Assembly: GCA_021397845.1 (NCBI GenBank) | Contig: CM038052.1 | Span: forward strand, 139,691,854 to 139,755,853 | DNA from: Areca catechu | Taxonomy: Eukaryota; Streptophyta; Magnoliopsida; Arecales; Arecaceae | DNA: 64,000 nucleotides | Reading direction: 5' to 3' | In this document: positions 1 to 11,737 of the stretch, one piece after another | How the letters are laid out: each line of letters starts with the position of its first letter | How positions within the stretch are numbered: position 1 is the stretch's first letter | Notes under the pieces: generated by a model | Database searches by the model: none | What the model was told of the DNA's origin: nothing | What the model saw: the letters and a program-made list of their open reading frames with translations, nothing else | Program-made: the position numbers and the translations under genes

Positions 1-623
1 ATATAACACAAGAGCTAGTTGCCTTATTTTAGTCATGCGTGGCAGGCACATGCCAAGGATGCATGTTTCTCGTATGATACTCAGAGCTAGTTTTCTTTTG
101 GATCTCTAGCGGGTCTATCGCTGGCACATGACCGTTTAGTGGCATGTGTCATAGAATATAGTCTTTTTCCGGATGAGCTACGGGTCAATCATGGCCAAAG
201 TCAAAGGGACTAGGGGAGTTAAGTAAATGGTTGGCCATCCATAGTCATGATGGTGTTGGTTGAAATTAAGTGTACATATTTATGTCATATTGTTGGTTAT
301 ATTATTATATTGATGGACATCTTATTGTACGATGTGTATATGCTTGTTGATTTTTTATTGGCATATTTATGTTGTATATTTGAGGTGTTGATAACTTACT
401 GAACCTGTGTAGCTCACCCTTATTTTCTATATTTTGTTACAGATCCAAAAGATTATTTGGGTTTTGGGACCAGTTAGTGAGAAATTAGGATATAGCAGAC
501 AATACCACTAAGGTGGTAGCCTGGTTGGTAGAGACCTTGTGTATTCGAATGAAGGAGAAATAAATTCTAGGGCACACGGCCATCTATTACGCATTTGGCT
601 CAAGTTGGGATCAGGGCGTGACA
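1..623 (+). repeat. Element A, 5' LTR (right-hand part only; cut by window start)
   Basis: This is the end of a long terminal repeat of a Ty3/gypsy element. It aligns with about 3725-4358, the matching part of the right LTR: both carry the 'agagctagttgccttatttt' stretch, the 'gtagctcacc' motif and the 'taaggtggtagcctggttgg' stretch. It ends in GTGACA at 623, and a tRNA-Met type primer-binding site follows after 7 bases, so the element reads on the plus strand. About 1.5 kb of this LTR lies outside the window. Family placement (Del/Tekay chromovirus) rests on the LTR length of the other copy and the terminal sequence TGTGAGGCCCGGG. Confidence 0.85.
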
Positions 624-630
624 GATTTTT

Positions 631-642
631 TGGTATCAGAGA
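631..642 (+). other. Element A primer-binding site
   Basis: TGGTATCAGAGA matches the usual TGGTATCAGAGC complement of the 3' end of initiator tRNA-Met except at the last base. It lies 7 bases after the 5' LTR end and would prime minus-strand cDNA synthesis. Confidence 0.85.
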
Positions 643-2222
643 TAAGGTTTAAGATCAAGATGACCTAGTTAGTGAGAGTGGGATAGAATTAAGGTTTTGA
701 TTGAATATTTTAGAATAATTATCGATGTTAATAATTTATTTAATTTTCTTTGATAGGTGTATGTTTTAGTTCCAAGGATTTTGATAAGTGTAGAAGGCTT
801 GCATAAATAAAATGATTAAATTCTCCTAGCTTAATTTTTGGAAGGATATCATCGAGGCTAGATAATGGATATATGGAGATATATTTTGAGTTATATTATG
901 GATTTGATTTTGATATAATTGTAGATTGCGATACAAGTGATTAGAAATTAGAGGATGGTTATTAAGGCATGACTGAATGATACCCAAACTTGGAACATGA
1001 TCATTTGAGACTAACATAAGTGATTAGGATATGATATTAAAGTTTAGGTTGTAATTACTATGGGTTGTGACAAAAAAGATATTTGAACTTAGTATTATGA
1101 TTTGTCGGGATATAATGGATTCAAAGTATGGATTTATAATCTCTAGGTAGTGTGCATGAGAATTAACATATTATTAGCCCAAAAGAGGAATATGATTTTT
1201 GTAAAGAATTGATCTTGGATGAGTATAAAAGGCTGAATGATTTAGTATAGATACTGAAGAGCTAAATCAGATATATCATCATCTCTGATAAACGGGTTTG
1301 ATCTAGCCTTGAAAATAGTAGATTAGAAGTATAATATGTTATGGTATGCTAAATATGTGTATTCAGTTATTAATTAAATGATACAGATGAAGATCATGAT
1401 AGCTTGAAAATTTTGTTAATTTATGGATTATAAATTTGATGACTATTGCAAGATGTTTATGATGTAGGTTATGAAAGAGTTTAATGTGATTAAGAAGTAG
1501 AATCTTTCAATGAATCTATGTATGGATTATTATTGAAATTATGTAATAGACATATGTTTTGAATAATGCTTAGATTTGTAATTTGCTATTAGCAGATTAA
1601 AGGATATTACATGAACATGGCATGCATGTTTTGGTAAAATTTTTGATGGTTTATGTTAGTAGTTTGGATTGGATTATTTGATCTTCCATATGTTTATGGA
1701 GCTTAATGGATATGTTGAACTCAAAGTCATTTATTTTGTTAGAGTTAATGTTAACCTTCCAGGAGAAAAGTTGATCTAAACTTTTCAAATGAATTGTTAA
1801 GGGAAACATAAATAGTTTGAATTGGGACCAGAATTATTAATATATTGAATGGATGATACAATCTTTTGTAAAGACTTTAAAAGTAGAGGATGAATCAAGT
1901 TTAAATCTAATATGATATACTCGAGGCCTAGTAAGGACAAGAAAATTTATTAGTTTTGCTTTTGTTTCATTTAAAGGTTAAATTGGTTTGGATTCTAATG
2001 AAATGGATATCCTTGTTAGAAATTTACTTAATAAAATTAGAGGCTTTAAAAATTTAAATCAGAGTGCGTAACAGAAGAGTGGTGGACTAAAGATATTTGG
2101 ATTAATGTGTATTATGATGAATGAATAGGAGCTCTTATTGTGATTACCGAATTTTGGATAAATGAATCATGTGATTTTTGAAAGATTTAGATTTTAAAAT
2201 TTTGAGGATGAAAATTTTTTTT

Positions 2223-2234
2223 AGGAGGGGAGAA
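2223..2234 (+). other. Element A polypurine tract
   Basis: AGGAGGGGAGAA follows a run of T and directly precedes the 3' LTR start TGTGAGG. A 'GAGGATGAAAA' plus T-run plus purine tract is typical of the 3' end of Del/Tekay interiors. It would prime plus-strand cDNA. Confidence 0.85.
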
Positions 2235-3160
2235 TGTGAGGCCCGGGTAATTGGACAAATTTTGGGCTGAAGTCGGTAGCACTTGCCAACTTTAGTTTCA
2301 ATTCACCATGGCACCGAACCTTGGGAATGACCGGCGGAGGTTTTAGAGAGGCCGATCGATGGCACGGGGTGGGCATAAGGGTCTTCTTTGGTGTTTAAAG
2401 GTCCCTCGCATGCCTTAGTCCAAACCGAACCCTCCTTTGATGGATGCCAAAGATCGATGCTGATTGTGCCGGGCAATTCCCTCGCGTGCTACAGCCCTTC
2501 CCGATGATCGTTTTTCCTATAGTGCTGCTGAAACTGCTGCTGACCTCATCAGCAAGTGCCCTATCCCCTGTTTTCGTTTGACCATAGTCATAATCAGAGG
2601 CGACCAGCGGGAGCCCGTCTCCTCTCGAGCATGGGCTTGAGTAGGGATGACCAGATAGGGGGGATCCATTTTATTTTTTTTTTGGGATTTATGTGGGCGA
2701 TGGACTGTCGTTGGTGGTCGCGCTACCGCCCGCTCCTGTCAACCGGGCCCCCTTCTTGGTGGCCATCTCCCATGGCTGCCACCAACCACCATGGGGATGC
2801 TGGCTCAGTAAAGCCGAGGGGGAAGCATCAAGGAGAGGGGGGGGTTATCTCGCTTTTGGATTTCCGACAAGTGGCCGGATGGCCGTCAGGGTCGCCACTA
2901 GTCCTTCCTCCATCTGGTCTTCCATTGGAGGAGGGGGGATCGGCTTGGTAGGGGAGATGGCAGCAGATCGGGTGAAGGGAGGAAAAATCGAGTTGACTCG
3001 GTTAGTAGGGGTGAGTCAACTTGATTGGCAGGCTAGGTTGATTGGGTCAACAGAACCGAGTTGACTCGATTTGCAGCAGTGAGTTGACTCGATCAACATA
3101 ATTGGATCTATGGGATGTGTTGACTCGATTTTCAGAGATGGGTTTGTTTGGTTGAAGCAA

Positions 3161-3320
3161 AATTTGGAGAAAGAGAGAGGAGAGAGAAAGATGAGAGAGA
3201 GGTGAGAGGAAGAGGAGAGAGAAGAGAGAGAAAGATTAGAGAGAGAAAGATTAGAGAGAGAAAAGAGAGAGAAAGATTGAGATAGAAGAGAGAGGAGAGA
3301 GAAAATAAAGGGAGGAAAGG
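3161..3320 (+). repeat. GA-rich low-complexity tract in the A LTR
   Basis: A nearly pure purine stretch of GAGAGA, GAAAGA and GGAGAGA units. Long GA tracts are common near plant promoters and bind GAGA-type factors; a role here is only a possibility. Confidence 0.8.
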
Positions 3321-3580
3321 TAAATTTTGGACCTGAATTTGAATTGGGTTGAGGAGAGTGCCTAATGATAATTTAGTTTTCTTTTTAGTTTTGAAATATA
3401 AATTAATTATATGTTTAAATTGTTGTGCAGGATTGTCATTGTCCTTGGAAGACCAGGTCTATTGTTTGAGTTGTACATAGTGGTGGATACACTTTAGTAA
3501 GTTATCTTGACCTCTGATACTATGTGCCAAATATGTTATGTATTTATGAAATATTAAATGCATGTAATATATTTTAATTT

Positions 3581-3620
3581 GCATTGGATTACATTGGATT
3601 GCATTGGATTGCATTGTGTT
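3581..3620 (+). repeat. 10-bp tandem repeat, unit GCATTGGATT
   Basis: Three clear copies (GCATTGGATT, ACATTGGATT, GCATTGGATT) and one degenerate copy in direct tandem inside the 3' LTR of element A. Confidence 0.85.
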
Positions 3621-4358
3621 GCAAGTATTGTGTTGGTGATGTCGCTCTCTAGTCGACTATGATCAGACGAGGACCTAGTCTTCTTTTGGGCCTCCAGCAG
3701 GGCTATTGTTGGTACATGACCATTGAGCGGTATATGACATAAGAGCTAGTTGCCTTATTTTAGCCATGCATGGCAGGAACATGCCGAGGATGCAAGTTTC
3801 TCGTGTGATACTCAGAGCTAGTTTTCTATTGGACCTCTAGCGGGGCTATCGCTGGAATATGATCGTTGAGCGGTATGTGACACAGGATCTAGTCTCTTTT
3901 GGGGTGAGGTACAGGTCGATCATGGCCGTAGTCAAAGGGACTAGGTGAGTTAAGTAAATGGTTGGCTATCCATTATCGTGTCAATGTCGGTTGAAATTAA
4001 GTGTACATATTTACGTCACATTGTTGGTTATATTATTATATTGATGGACATCTCATTGTATGATGTCAATATACTTGTTGATTTTTTATTGGCATATTTA
4101 TGTTGTATATTAGAGGTGTCGATAACTTACTGAGCCTGTATAGCTCATCCCTATTTTTCAATATTTTTATTACAAATCTAGAAGATTAATTGGGCTTTGG
4201 AACCAGTCGGTAAGGTACTTAGGAAATAGCAGACAATACCGCTAAGGTGGTAGCCTGGTTGGTAGAGGCCTTGTGTGTCCGAAGCAAGGGAAAATAAATT
4301 CTAGTGCACATGGCCGTCTGTTGTGCATCAGGCTCGGGTTTGGGATCGAGGTTTGACA

Positions 4359-5688
4359 GATATAGAAGGAGGAGTGATTGGGGGAGAGGGTTAAGGGTTG
4401 AACCAAATTAGCTATAGGTTTATATGGAAGAAAATTTGCATTCCAAATAATGCATTCCATAAAAAACCTTGGAACAAATTTTAGCCAAGATTTGAAATTT
4501 GAATTCAAAATTCAAATTTGAATCTTTTTATAAAAAGTGAGCATGACAAGTCAAATCTAACTTGATCTTAAACCAAATCACATTTGGCTTAACCCATTAG
4601 ATTGCAATCATATTGCAAATAAGACCTCCAAAAACTCACTAATCGAATTAGTGAAAAGTCCTTGTCACAACCAAGTGTTTACTTATGGAAGTGTCGATAT
4701 TTGGGTCATGGTCAATCATATTGACCCTATAGTGATGCTAAATGATTCTTAATCATTGATTGACCTTTTGATCAGTTAGAAATCCCTATGATGTGTGATC
4801 CCATAGGTTAGAACACTAAGCCAGTAGTACTGGAACATTTCCAGTACCAGTCAAACTCATCATCTAGCAATGATACCCGACATTCGGATAGGTCAAAGAT
4901 GTAAATCAACTCTTTAGCACCTCAGGCATATGGTTACTGCATAATTCATCCCTTTGACCACATAATGCTTAGGATGACCTAGAGTTTGACAGCAAAGCCT
5001 AATTTAATACATCTAAATTATGTCTCAACCTTACAAGTTTTGTAACTCCTCACAAGAACTACCCGGGTCAAGGTTTTGCTAAATTGAGATATAATGAGCC
5101 ATTCACTCTAAACCATTTGGAGGGCTCAATCCCATCCTGATCCATCACTGCTCCACAAGTACTTGACTATACATAGAAACCTTCCATCACTGGATTAGAA
5201 ATCCAGGAAGTTTGGTACCAAAGTATACCGAGTTTCTTGCAAGCTACCAAGGTGACCTCAGGTCAGAGGGACACATATACCCATATCCTTTCGTGAGCAA
5301 CCCTTTGGTAGAACGGAGCTCTACAGATGGTCACATTCAGTGAGATGTCATACATTTCATCTGTATATCATATTAGTGTCTCTAAACTCCTTGGTTAAGA
5401 GGATAACTAACTAATGTGACATACAACAACCTATGCATATATCATCATTGTTTGATAACAATGTATCCTTTGGTCGTGAACCAGTTTAAGAATTACTCGA
5501 TACATCCTCTCTGTATCAAATATAATGTAGTTCTAAGGACTCCACATAAGAGTTTTTTTCAGGAATATGCATATGTGATGAATATCCAAAAGAATAACTT
5601 TTATTCATCTAAATAATTCATATATAATTACAAAATAGTACAACCATCTACATCTTAGATGATTGGCTTTGGAATACTATTCCCAATA
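4359..5688 (-). repeat. Element H, 3' LTR of an Angela/Tork-type Copia (left edge uncertain)
   Basis: On the minus strand this block follows a polypurine tract (ACAAGTGGGAGT) and begins TATTGGGAATAG, close to the TGTTGGGAATA start of Angela/BARE-like LTRs, with G changed to A in the terminal TG. It holds no gene; the open stretches are short. The left edge is where element A is inserted, and I see no clear end of the LTR there. No second LTR of this family was found, so the 5' end of H seems lost. Confidence 0.65.
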
Positions 5689-5700
5689 ACTCCCACTTGT
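5689..5700 (-). other. Element H polypurine tract
   Basis: Read on the minus strand, ACAAGTGGGAGT precedes the LTR. This CAAGTGGGAG form is standard for Angela/Tork Copia elements. Confidence 0.75.
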
Positions 5701-5747
5701 TCTAAAGCCAATCAGTAAAGAATCTTATTCTCATTTTCCATTTACAA

Positions 5748-6105
5748 TTATTGAATTCTTGAAACTCTGATGACTTTAGCGAGGGGCAGCCAGGTTCTCC
5801 TTTTCATCGGTCTTCTGAAGGTCGATGTCACTTCGTTCCATGATTTCTTGCATAAGGTGATAGCACCGCAGAATATGTTTGGTGTGGTGATGTAACTTTG
5901 GCTCTTTGGCTTAAGTAATGGCTCTAGTGCTATCACAATAACCAGAACAGGACCATCTAGGGAAGGTGCCACTCCCAGCTTGCCTAGGAACTTCCATAAC
6001 ACATAGCTTCCTTTGCAGCATTCGATGTTGCAATGTATTCTGGTTCACATACTGAGTCTGCGATAGTAGGCTGCTTTGAAATTTTTTAGTAGATTGCTCT
6101 CCCAT
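5748..6105 (-). pseudogene. Element H, RNase H domain remnant (Ty1/copia)
   Basis: RNase H degrades the RNA strand of the RNA-DNA hybrid during reverse transcription. On the minus strand two overlapping frames carry pieces of the Copia RNase H C-terminal half: a 'LWKFLGKLGVAPSLDGPV' segment (family form: W-rich helix, then ELGV-P-S----PV) followed by the region where a CDN catalytic block and a '-P--KHI--R-H-IRE' block belong. A frame change sits between the pieces. It lies directly upstream of the polypurine tract, as expected. Too damaged to be active. Confidence 0.65.
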
Positions 6106-6207
6106 TTAAGGTAAATATAAATGCTAATACACTTTTGCTATCATCCCTATATAATTAAAAATTGGAGTTAGTATACCTCACAAGTTTCAAGTCAGGTTCT
6201 TCATATA

Positions 6208-7150
6208 TCAGCCATTGGTCCTTAGTATTTTGCATATACCTAGGATGGTCTTTTCCACTATCCATCGAGCTTCACCTGGGTCGGACTGGTATATGCTCAC
6301 TATGCCTAGTGAGTATGCCATGTCTGGTCTAGTACATGTCATGGCGTACATGATAGATCCCACTATTGAAGCATATGTGATTCTACTCATATGCTCTCTC
6401 TCCTTAGGAGTTATCGCATAATCTCTTTTAGAGAGTGTAATTTCAAGGCCTATTAGGAGATACCCTTTCTTGGAATTCTCCATGCTGAACCACTTCAGCA
6501 CAGTATCAATGTACGTAGACTGGGACAATTCCAGAAGCCTCTTAAATCTATCTTTATAGATCTTCATACCTAGTATGTAAGAGGTTTCACCCAAATCCTT
6601 CATAGAGAACTAGGATGACAACCAGACCTTTATTTCTTCTAGTACTAGGATGTCATTTTTGATTAAGAGAATGTCATCCACATACAACACAAGGAATATA
6701 ATCACAGAACCATTAGCCTATTTATAAATGTAAGGTTCTTCTCCATTCCTAACGAAACCATACGACTTGATACACTTATCAAATCTCATGTTCCAACTCC
6801 GAGATGCTTGCTTCGGTCTATAGATGGACCTTTGAAGTTTGCACACCTTTGACTCATCTGTGGATGTGAACCCTTTAGGTTGTACCATGTACAGCTCCTC
6901 TTCTAGCTCACCATTCAGGAAAGCTGTTCGGACATCCATTTGCCAGATTTCATAGTCAAAGTGTGCCGCTAAAGCAAGCATGATCCGAATGGATTTGAGT
7001 ATTGCCACAGCAGAGAACGTCTCGTCATAGTCAATACCATAACATTGACCATACCCCTTGGTAACTAGACGGGCTTTGTAGGTCTCTACCTACCCATTTG
7101 CACCCCTTTTCCTTTTAAAAATCCATTTTCATCCAATGGGTTTTATCTCC
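6208..7150 (-). pseudogene. Element H, reverse transcriptase remnant (Ty1/copia, Angela/Tork-like)
   Basis: Copies element RNA into cDNA. The N-terminal half (7150-6718) shows 'QMDVRTAFLNGELEEELYM', the canonical Copia palm with first catalytic Asp, then 'QPKGF' and 'LQRSIYRPKQASRSWN' (family: L-KS-YGLKQA-R-W). The YVDD catalytic box is encoded at 6673-6684. The C-terminal part (6603-6208) carries 'MKDLGETSYILGMKIY' and 'YASIVGSIMYAMTCTRPDM', close to Angela elements. A stop lies at 6718 and another frame change precedes 7008. The sequence is clearly Copia; clade is by recall of motif style. Confidence 0.85.
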
Positions 7151-7399
7151 TTAGGTGGATCAACCAATATCCATACATTATTGATTTCCATGGACTCCAT
7201 TTCGGATCTCATGGCTCCTAGCTATAGTTCAGAGTCGGACCTTTGCATTGCATCCATATAGGTGATCGTGTCCTTATTGTTCTTATCGACTTCAATTGGA
7301 TCACTGTCCTGGACCAAGAAACCATAGTTCTATCCGGTCGATACAGTATCCTAATGGATCTCCTTAATGGTTCCTGGTGGAATCTGGGTGTGATCTAAT

Positions 7400-8780
7400 C
7401 ATAACCAGTTCTATGTTGTCCCTTATGTGTGCCAATTCTTCTACTTGTTGAACTTCACTAAGTTTAATCTAAGCGGCTACAGTTCCTTCACCAAGGAACT
7501 CTTTTTCCAAAAAGATAGCCCTAAGACTGATGAACAACTTTTGTTCATTAGCCAAGTAGAAGTTGTACCCCATAGACTCTTTTGGATATCCAACAAATAG
7601 GCACCTATTGACTAAGGTCAAAGCTTATCCATGTCCAAACGTTTGACTTAAGCCGGGTAACCCTAGACCCGAAGGTGTGAGAGTGTCACCTTATGTCCAG
7701 TCCATATCTTATATGGGGTTTTGCTAATGGACTTACTCGAAACCCTATTTAAAAGGTAGCAAGCTGACTCTACAACATATCCCTAAAAGGATGGTGGAAG
7801 AGAAGCAAAGCCCATCATGGACCGAACCTTGTCTAATAGTGTTCGATTCCTCCTTTCAAACACTCCATTAAACTAAGGTGTCCCTGGAGGGTCCACTGAG
7901 AGAGAATACCATTCTCCTTAATATATGTCAGAAAATCATCGAAAAGATATTCACCACCTTGATCTGATCAAAGTGTTTTGAAATACTTTCTAGTTTATTT
8001 TTTTGCTTCATTATGATATCATTTGAACATTTCAAATGATTCAGATTTATGTCTCATCAAGAAGACATAACTATACCTCGAAAGGTCATCTGTAAATGTA
8101 ATAAAATAATTGTACCCACCTCAGGCACTAATATTCATAGGTCCACATATATCAGTATGTACCTGACTTAGAATATTTTCGGCTCGTTAACCTTTTCTAG
8201 TAAAAGGTGATTTTGTCATATTTCCAAGAAGACAGGACTCATGGGTTGGTAGCAAATCACATTAACTAATCTCGAGAAGATCATTGCTTTTCAATCTGTT
8301 TATCATGTTCTTATTGATATGACCTAGCCTGCAATGCCATAGATATGCTTCATTGACATTATCTATCCTAGGGCATTTGCTAGATCTGTACACTACACTA
8401 ATAGGTCATAATAGTACATAAATACCATTATTCATGTATCTATTCATCACAATAGAACCATTCCAAATGATTTTGCAAATGTCATTCTTTATTGATAGTT
8501 CATTACCATACATGGCCAACTGGCCTATGGAAATGACATTCAAATGAAAGACGGACAATAATGACACTCATTCAAGATGATTGTACAAGACTCGAAAACT
8601 AATTTGATGGTTCCCAATGCCAGGACTGGAACTTGGCTTCCATTTCCCACGTTCAAGGATCTCTCACCATCATCGAATCTCCTACTAACTTAAAGTCCCT
8701 ACAATGAATTGCAAATGTAAACTAGACTTCCAATATCTAATACCTAGTTAGTAGTATCGCAGATAGAGAAACTACAAGGT
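7400..8780 (-). pseudogene. Element H, protease and integrase remnant (Ty1/copia)
   Basis: No long frame survives, but conserved pieces can be read on the minus strand: a protease-like block near 8760-8700, a GAG-pre-integrase zinc segment near 8360-8280 containing a 'LGHI' His motif, an 'H-DICGPM' core start near 8150, and 'SDQGGE' at about 7948-7965, the region of the second catalytic Asp. Many stops interrupt the frames. Integrase would join the cDNA to host DNA; this copy cannot make a functional enzyme. Confidence 0.65.
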
Positions 8781-8923
8781 GTTATCATATAAATACCTTG
8801 TCCAGCATTGCCTTGCTACTTCCTCTTCTTGACCTGTTCGGGTCAAGGGACATAATATAAAGAGGACAGTTTCTCTTACAATGACCCTGCTTCTTATAGA
8901 AGAAGCACTCCGCCTGGCTCTTA

Positions 8924-9608
8924 TCAGCCTTCACCTTCTTGACTTGACGCATTTTGCACATTCTTTGCTTTATTTATTTTTTTCCCTTTCTTAAAGGGAT
9001 GACGCCCTGCAGAGGATCCTTCTACAAGACTTACTCCCCTTTTATTGAGTTGGTGGTCTTTCTCATAAGTCTGCAGTAACCCCAATAGACCATGGTAGTT
9101 AATTACAGACTTATTCATTCTGAAACAATCAAGAAAGTCTAGATAAGAAGAGGTCAGGAAATTCAGTATCACATCTTTATCGAGCTGTTCATGTAAGGGA
9201 CATCCAAGCTTGCCCAGGCACTCAATCATCTTGATCAAGTTTAATACATGATTAGTGACTGAGGACCCTTCAAGCATCCGTTCATTATAGATAGCACAGG
9301 AGACCTTCAACTTTTGAAGGATCTCCTTCGGCTCAGCTTCCTCGAATTTATTACTGAACTCATCATTCATCACTGCCAACATGATGCATCGGATAGTGGT
9401 CCTATTAGAGAGTCACTTCTGATAAGTGTCTCTAACGGAACCCCAAGCATTGGGAGTAGGGATTTCGGGCACCGGATCTAATATCACATATAAGATCCGT
9501 TCATGCTCCAAGATAATTCTGAGCCTTCGATACAAGCTATCAAAGTTGGGACCCTTGAGGTTCTCATTATTAAGAAAGGATCGGAGTGACAAGTTGGTAG
9601 ATATCTAA
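8924..9608 (-). pseudogene. Element H, Gag remnant
   Basis: Capsid protein gene that packages element RNA. A 152-codon open stretch (9382-8924) has the Copia UBN2-type Gag layout: 'MLAVMNDEFSNKF', then 'EILQKLK', then 'IEYLGKLG'-like 'IECLGKLGCPLHEQL' and 'KDVILNFLTSSYLDFL', followed by a Lys-rich tail before the zinc knuckle. The upstream part of gag (to about 9608) is in other frames. It resembles Angela Gag and not the Sirevirus Gag found in B, D and E. Confidence 0.75.
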
Positions 9609-9609
9609 A

Positions 9610-10860
9610 AGGAAAACCAAAACTTATTATTGTATATGAATTATTAAACCAGAGACATGGACTTTAGTTTAAAGGCCCTTCCACTATTTTGTTCATACTG
9701 GTAGCCTCTACCTCCAATCCAACAAATTACTTTAATTTCATAGTGGGTACCAGAATCCAATAGACAACACATGAGCCCGACTTTGGCCTGCCTATCCATG
9801 TGCATCTAAAGGTAGATTCTTTAACCGATTACTTCTCCAAGTAACTTCTAGTATTTAGATTTTGCTCCAAGGTACATTTCAATCGGCCTTTGGGCCTCCT
9901 ATTGAAGGTCATGGTTAGGTCCAACCATTAACATGACAAAATTCAATACTTCCAACCAATGAATAGTCAAGCTCGACTTTGGTTGGCCCACCTGATCATT
10001 GTTAAAAGTCACATAAAGCTGTCATATTTGGAATGGTAATTACAGTAGCATGATGAACACCCGATCTTTGGATCTGCCGATGAACACCTAACTATTGGAT
10101 CCATTATAATTCCACTTAATGGGAGGCTTGGACTTAGTTATCCCCATAACTTCATCTTTTTATGGACCTAATAATTTAGAGTGTTTAACTTTAATGTGAT
10201 AGATGAAATAAATAAGAAGACATGGATCAACCTCCCACTGACTACATTAGTCATAAAAGAGGGTTTCAAAAACTAATGATCCATGGGTACCTAAAATCAG
10301 TCAAGACTGATTAACCTTAGGTGACATGGGTTAACATGAGTCAGTGAGCTACCCAATCAATTCTGATTGATCACATTGGCCAGGTAAGTGAGATCATGGG
10401 ATGGGTTCCACCATTAACTATCTTGCCTTAAACACCAACAAGGTTGGCCAGGTATGAGGTAGCCCAATAGAACCATGATAAAATGCCATACTTACCTTAG
10501 ACACTAATTGGTTCATCAGACTTGATTAAACTATCTTAAAGACTCGCGCTGACCACTAAGCCACAAATCAGGTCCATTTAGATTTATGGACTAATCAATC
10601 TAACTATTAGAGAGATGTATAGAGAAGAAATCCTAACTCAACATTTGATTAAATTAGTTCTTTATTTGATCCATTCATCTAAACTTAGGTCTAACCTAAT
10701 TAAGGACCTAATTGAAGCTAACCCATGATCTTTAAAGGTTATTGAAATGACTTAGAGTCTTTGAATCATATTCCTAGATCACTTTGTCATTCAATGTAAC
10801 TTAATTCTTAATTAAGTTCAATAATCTTTATTGATGTGATATAATATAATACATATGCTA
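9610..10860 (-). other. Unassigned AT-rich stretch, probably the leader of element H
   Basis: No open frame over 60 codons and no LTR or primer-binding site recognised. It sits where the 5' untranslated leader and 5' LTR of H should be. Base composition matches H and changes abruptly near 10861. I see nothing else in it. Confidence 0.4.
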
Positions 10861-10932
10861 ACATGGAGTACGCAGGCAGCCACACTGTTGAAGGACCTGC
10901 CACTTAGACACGGCGGTCAGGTAAAGATCAAA

Positions 10933-11242
10933 GATGAGCCCTCCTACCGAGGTCAGCTCCCAGTCGGGCCAAGCTCACAAGGCGAGCCCCCCTGGCCGAG
11001 TTTAGCTTTCGGTAGTGGTTGAGCCCATGCCTCGAATATGATCCCTCCTGTCGAGGTTAGCACCCAGCCGGGCCGAGCTCATAAGATGAGTCCCCCGACT
11101 GAGGTCAGCTCCTGATATGGGTCAAGCCCGTGCCTCCAAGATAAGCCCTCTTATCAAGGTCAGCTCCTAGTTGTGCTGAGCTCATAAGGCAAGTCCCCCG
11201 GCTGAGGTTAGCTCCCGGTAGGGGTCGAGCTCATGCCTCCAA
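10933..11242. repeat. 103-bp tandem repeat, three copies
   Basis: Three diverged copies start near 10933, 11037 and 11139. Each holds an AGCCCTC-type start, a GAGGTCAGCTCC-type block, a GCTCATAAGG-type block followed by CCCCC, and ends in a GCCTCCAAG-type block. Spacing is about 102-104 bp. Copies differ at many sites, so the array is old. Confidence 0.8.
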
Positions 11243-11727
11243 GAGCCAGGACTCCAAAACAGGGCTTCAACCCCCACCTAATGGTAGCCAAGGTTCCTAC
11301 CAGTGGCACGAGGAGGACTAGTAGAAGCTCAAAATTATGGCAGGATGGAGCCCAACCATCCATAGCCTTTAGGAGGTGGCGCATGCCCTGCCATGAGTAC
11401 AGGTCCTGTAGCACACATCATGCATGACCTGTGCAATGCAAGCTCCTCCAGGTCCCCAATCTTATGGCATGCCACCGCGTCAACAACCACACAACTGAAA
11501 GACCACAACCTCTATGACAAGGAACCTGCACTTTTCCCAAAAGGGGTATTCCGTTAAGGCCCTTGGCCTTGTGACACTCCGATGGTCCCCCGTGAAATGC
11601 AAATGCTCCATCATGGCTTGAGGCTTGGTGAATGGCCAGAATGGGAGGTTTTCACCTGAAAGACTGGTCTAACAGGGAGGTGACAGCGAATAATAGAAAG
11701 ACCCAGACCTTGTCTAGGACACCCCAT

Positions 11728-11737
11728 CTATATAAAA
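11728..11737 (+). promoter_or_regulatory. TATA-like box in the GC-rich block
   Basis: CTATATAAAA lies downstream of the 103-bp array, an arrangement like U3 repeats followed by a TATA box in an LTR. Inference only. Confidence 0.35.

Larger units (their letters stand above)
624..2234 (+). mobile_element. Element A interior: non-coding, AT-rich
   Basis: Only about 1.6 kb separates the two LTRs. Stops are frequent in all frames; the longest open stretch is about 60 codons and resembles no gag, protease, RT or integrase motif that I can see. An autonomous Del/Tekay element would have roughly 4-5 kb here. It retains a primer-binding site at one end and a polypurine tract at the other, so it looks like a non-autonomous (LARD-like) derivative or an internally deleted copy. 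I cannot tell these apart without relatives. Confidence 0.7.
2235..4358 (+). repeat. Element A, 3' LTR (complete, about 2.1 kb)
   Basis: It starts TGTGAGGCCCGGG directly after the polypurine tract and ends TTTGACA at 4358, where similarity to the left LTR stops. Length is 2124 bp. It contains a GC-rich first part with overlapping spurious open frames (2556-3064), several GAGTTGACTCG motifs (2990-3130), a GA-rich tract and a 10-bp tandem repeat. The base after the LTR starts GATAT, a possible target-site copy that cannot be checked because the left end is outside the window. Confidence 0.85.

Noticed and set aside
2556..3064. Two overlapping plus-strand open frames of 123-131 codons
   Set aside because: They lie in the GC-rich part of the A LTR, have no recognised motif, and overlap in two frames, as chance open frames do.
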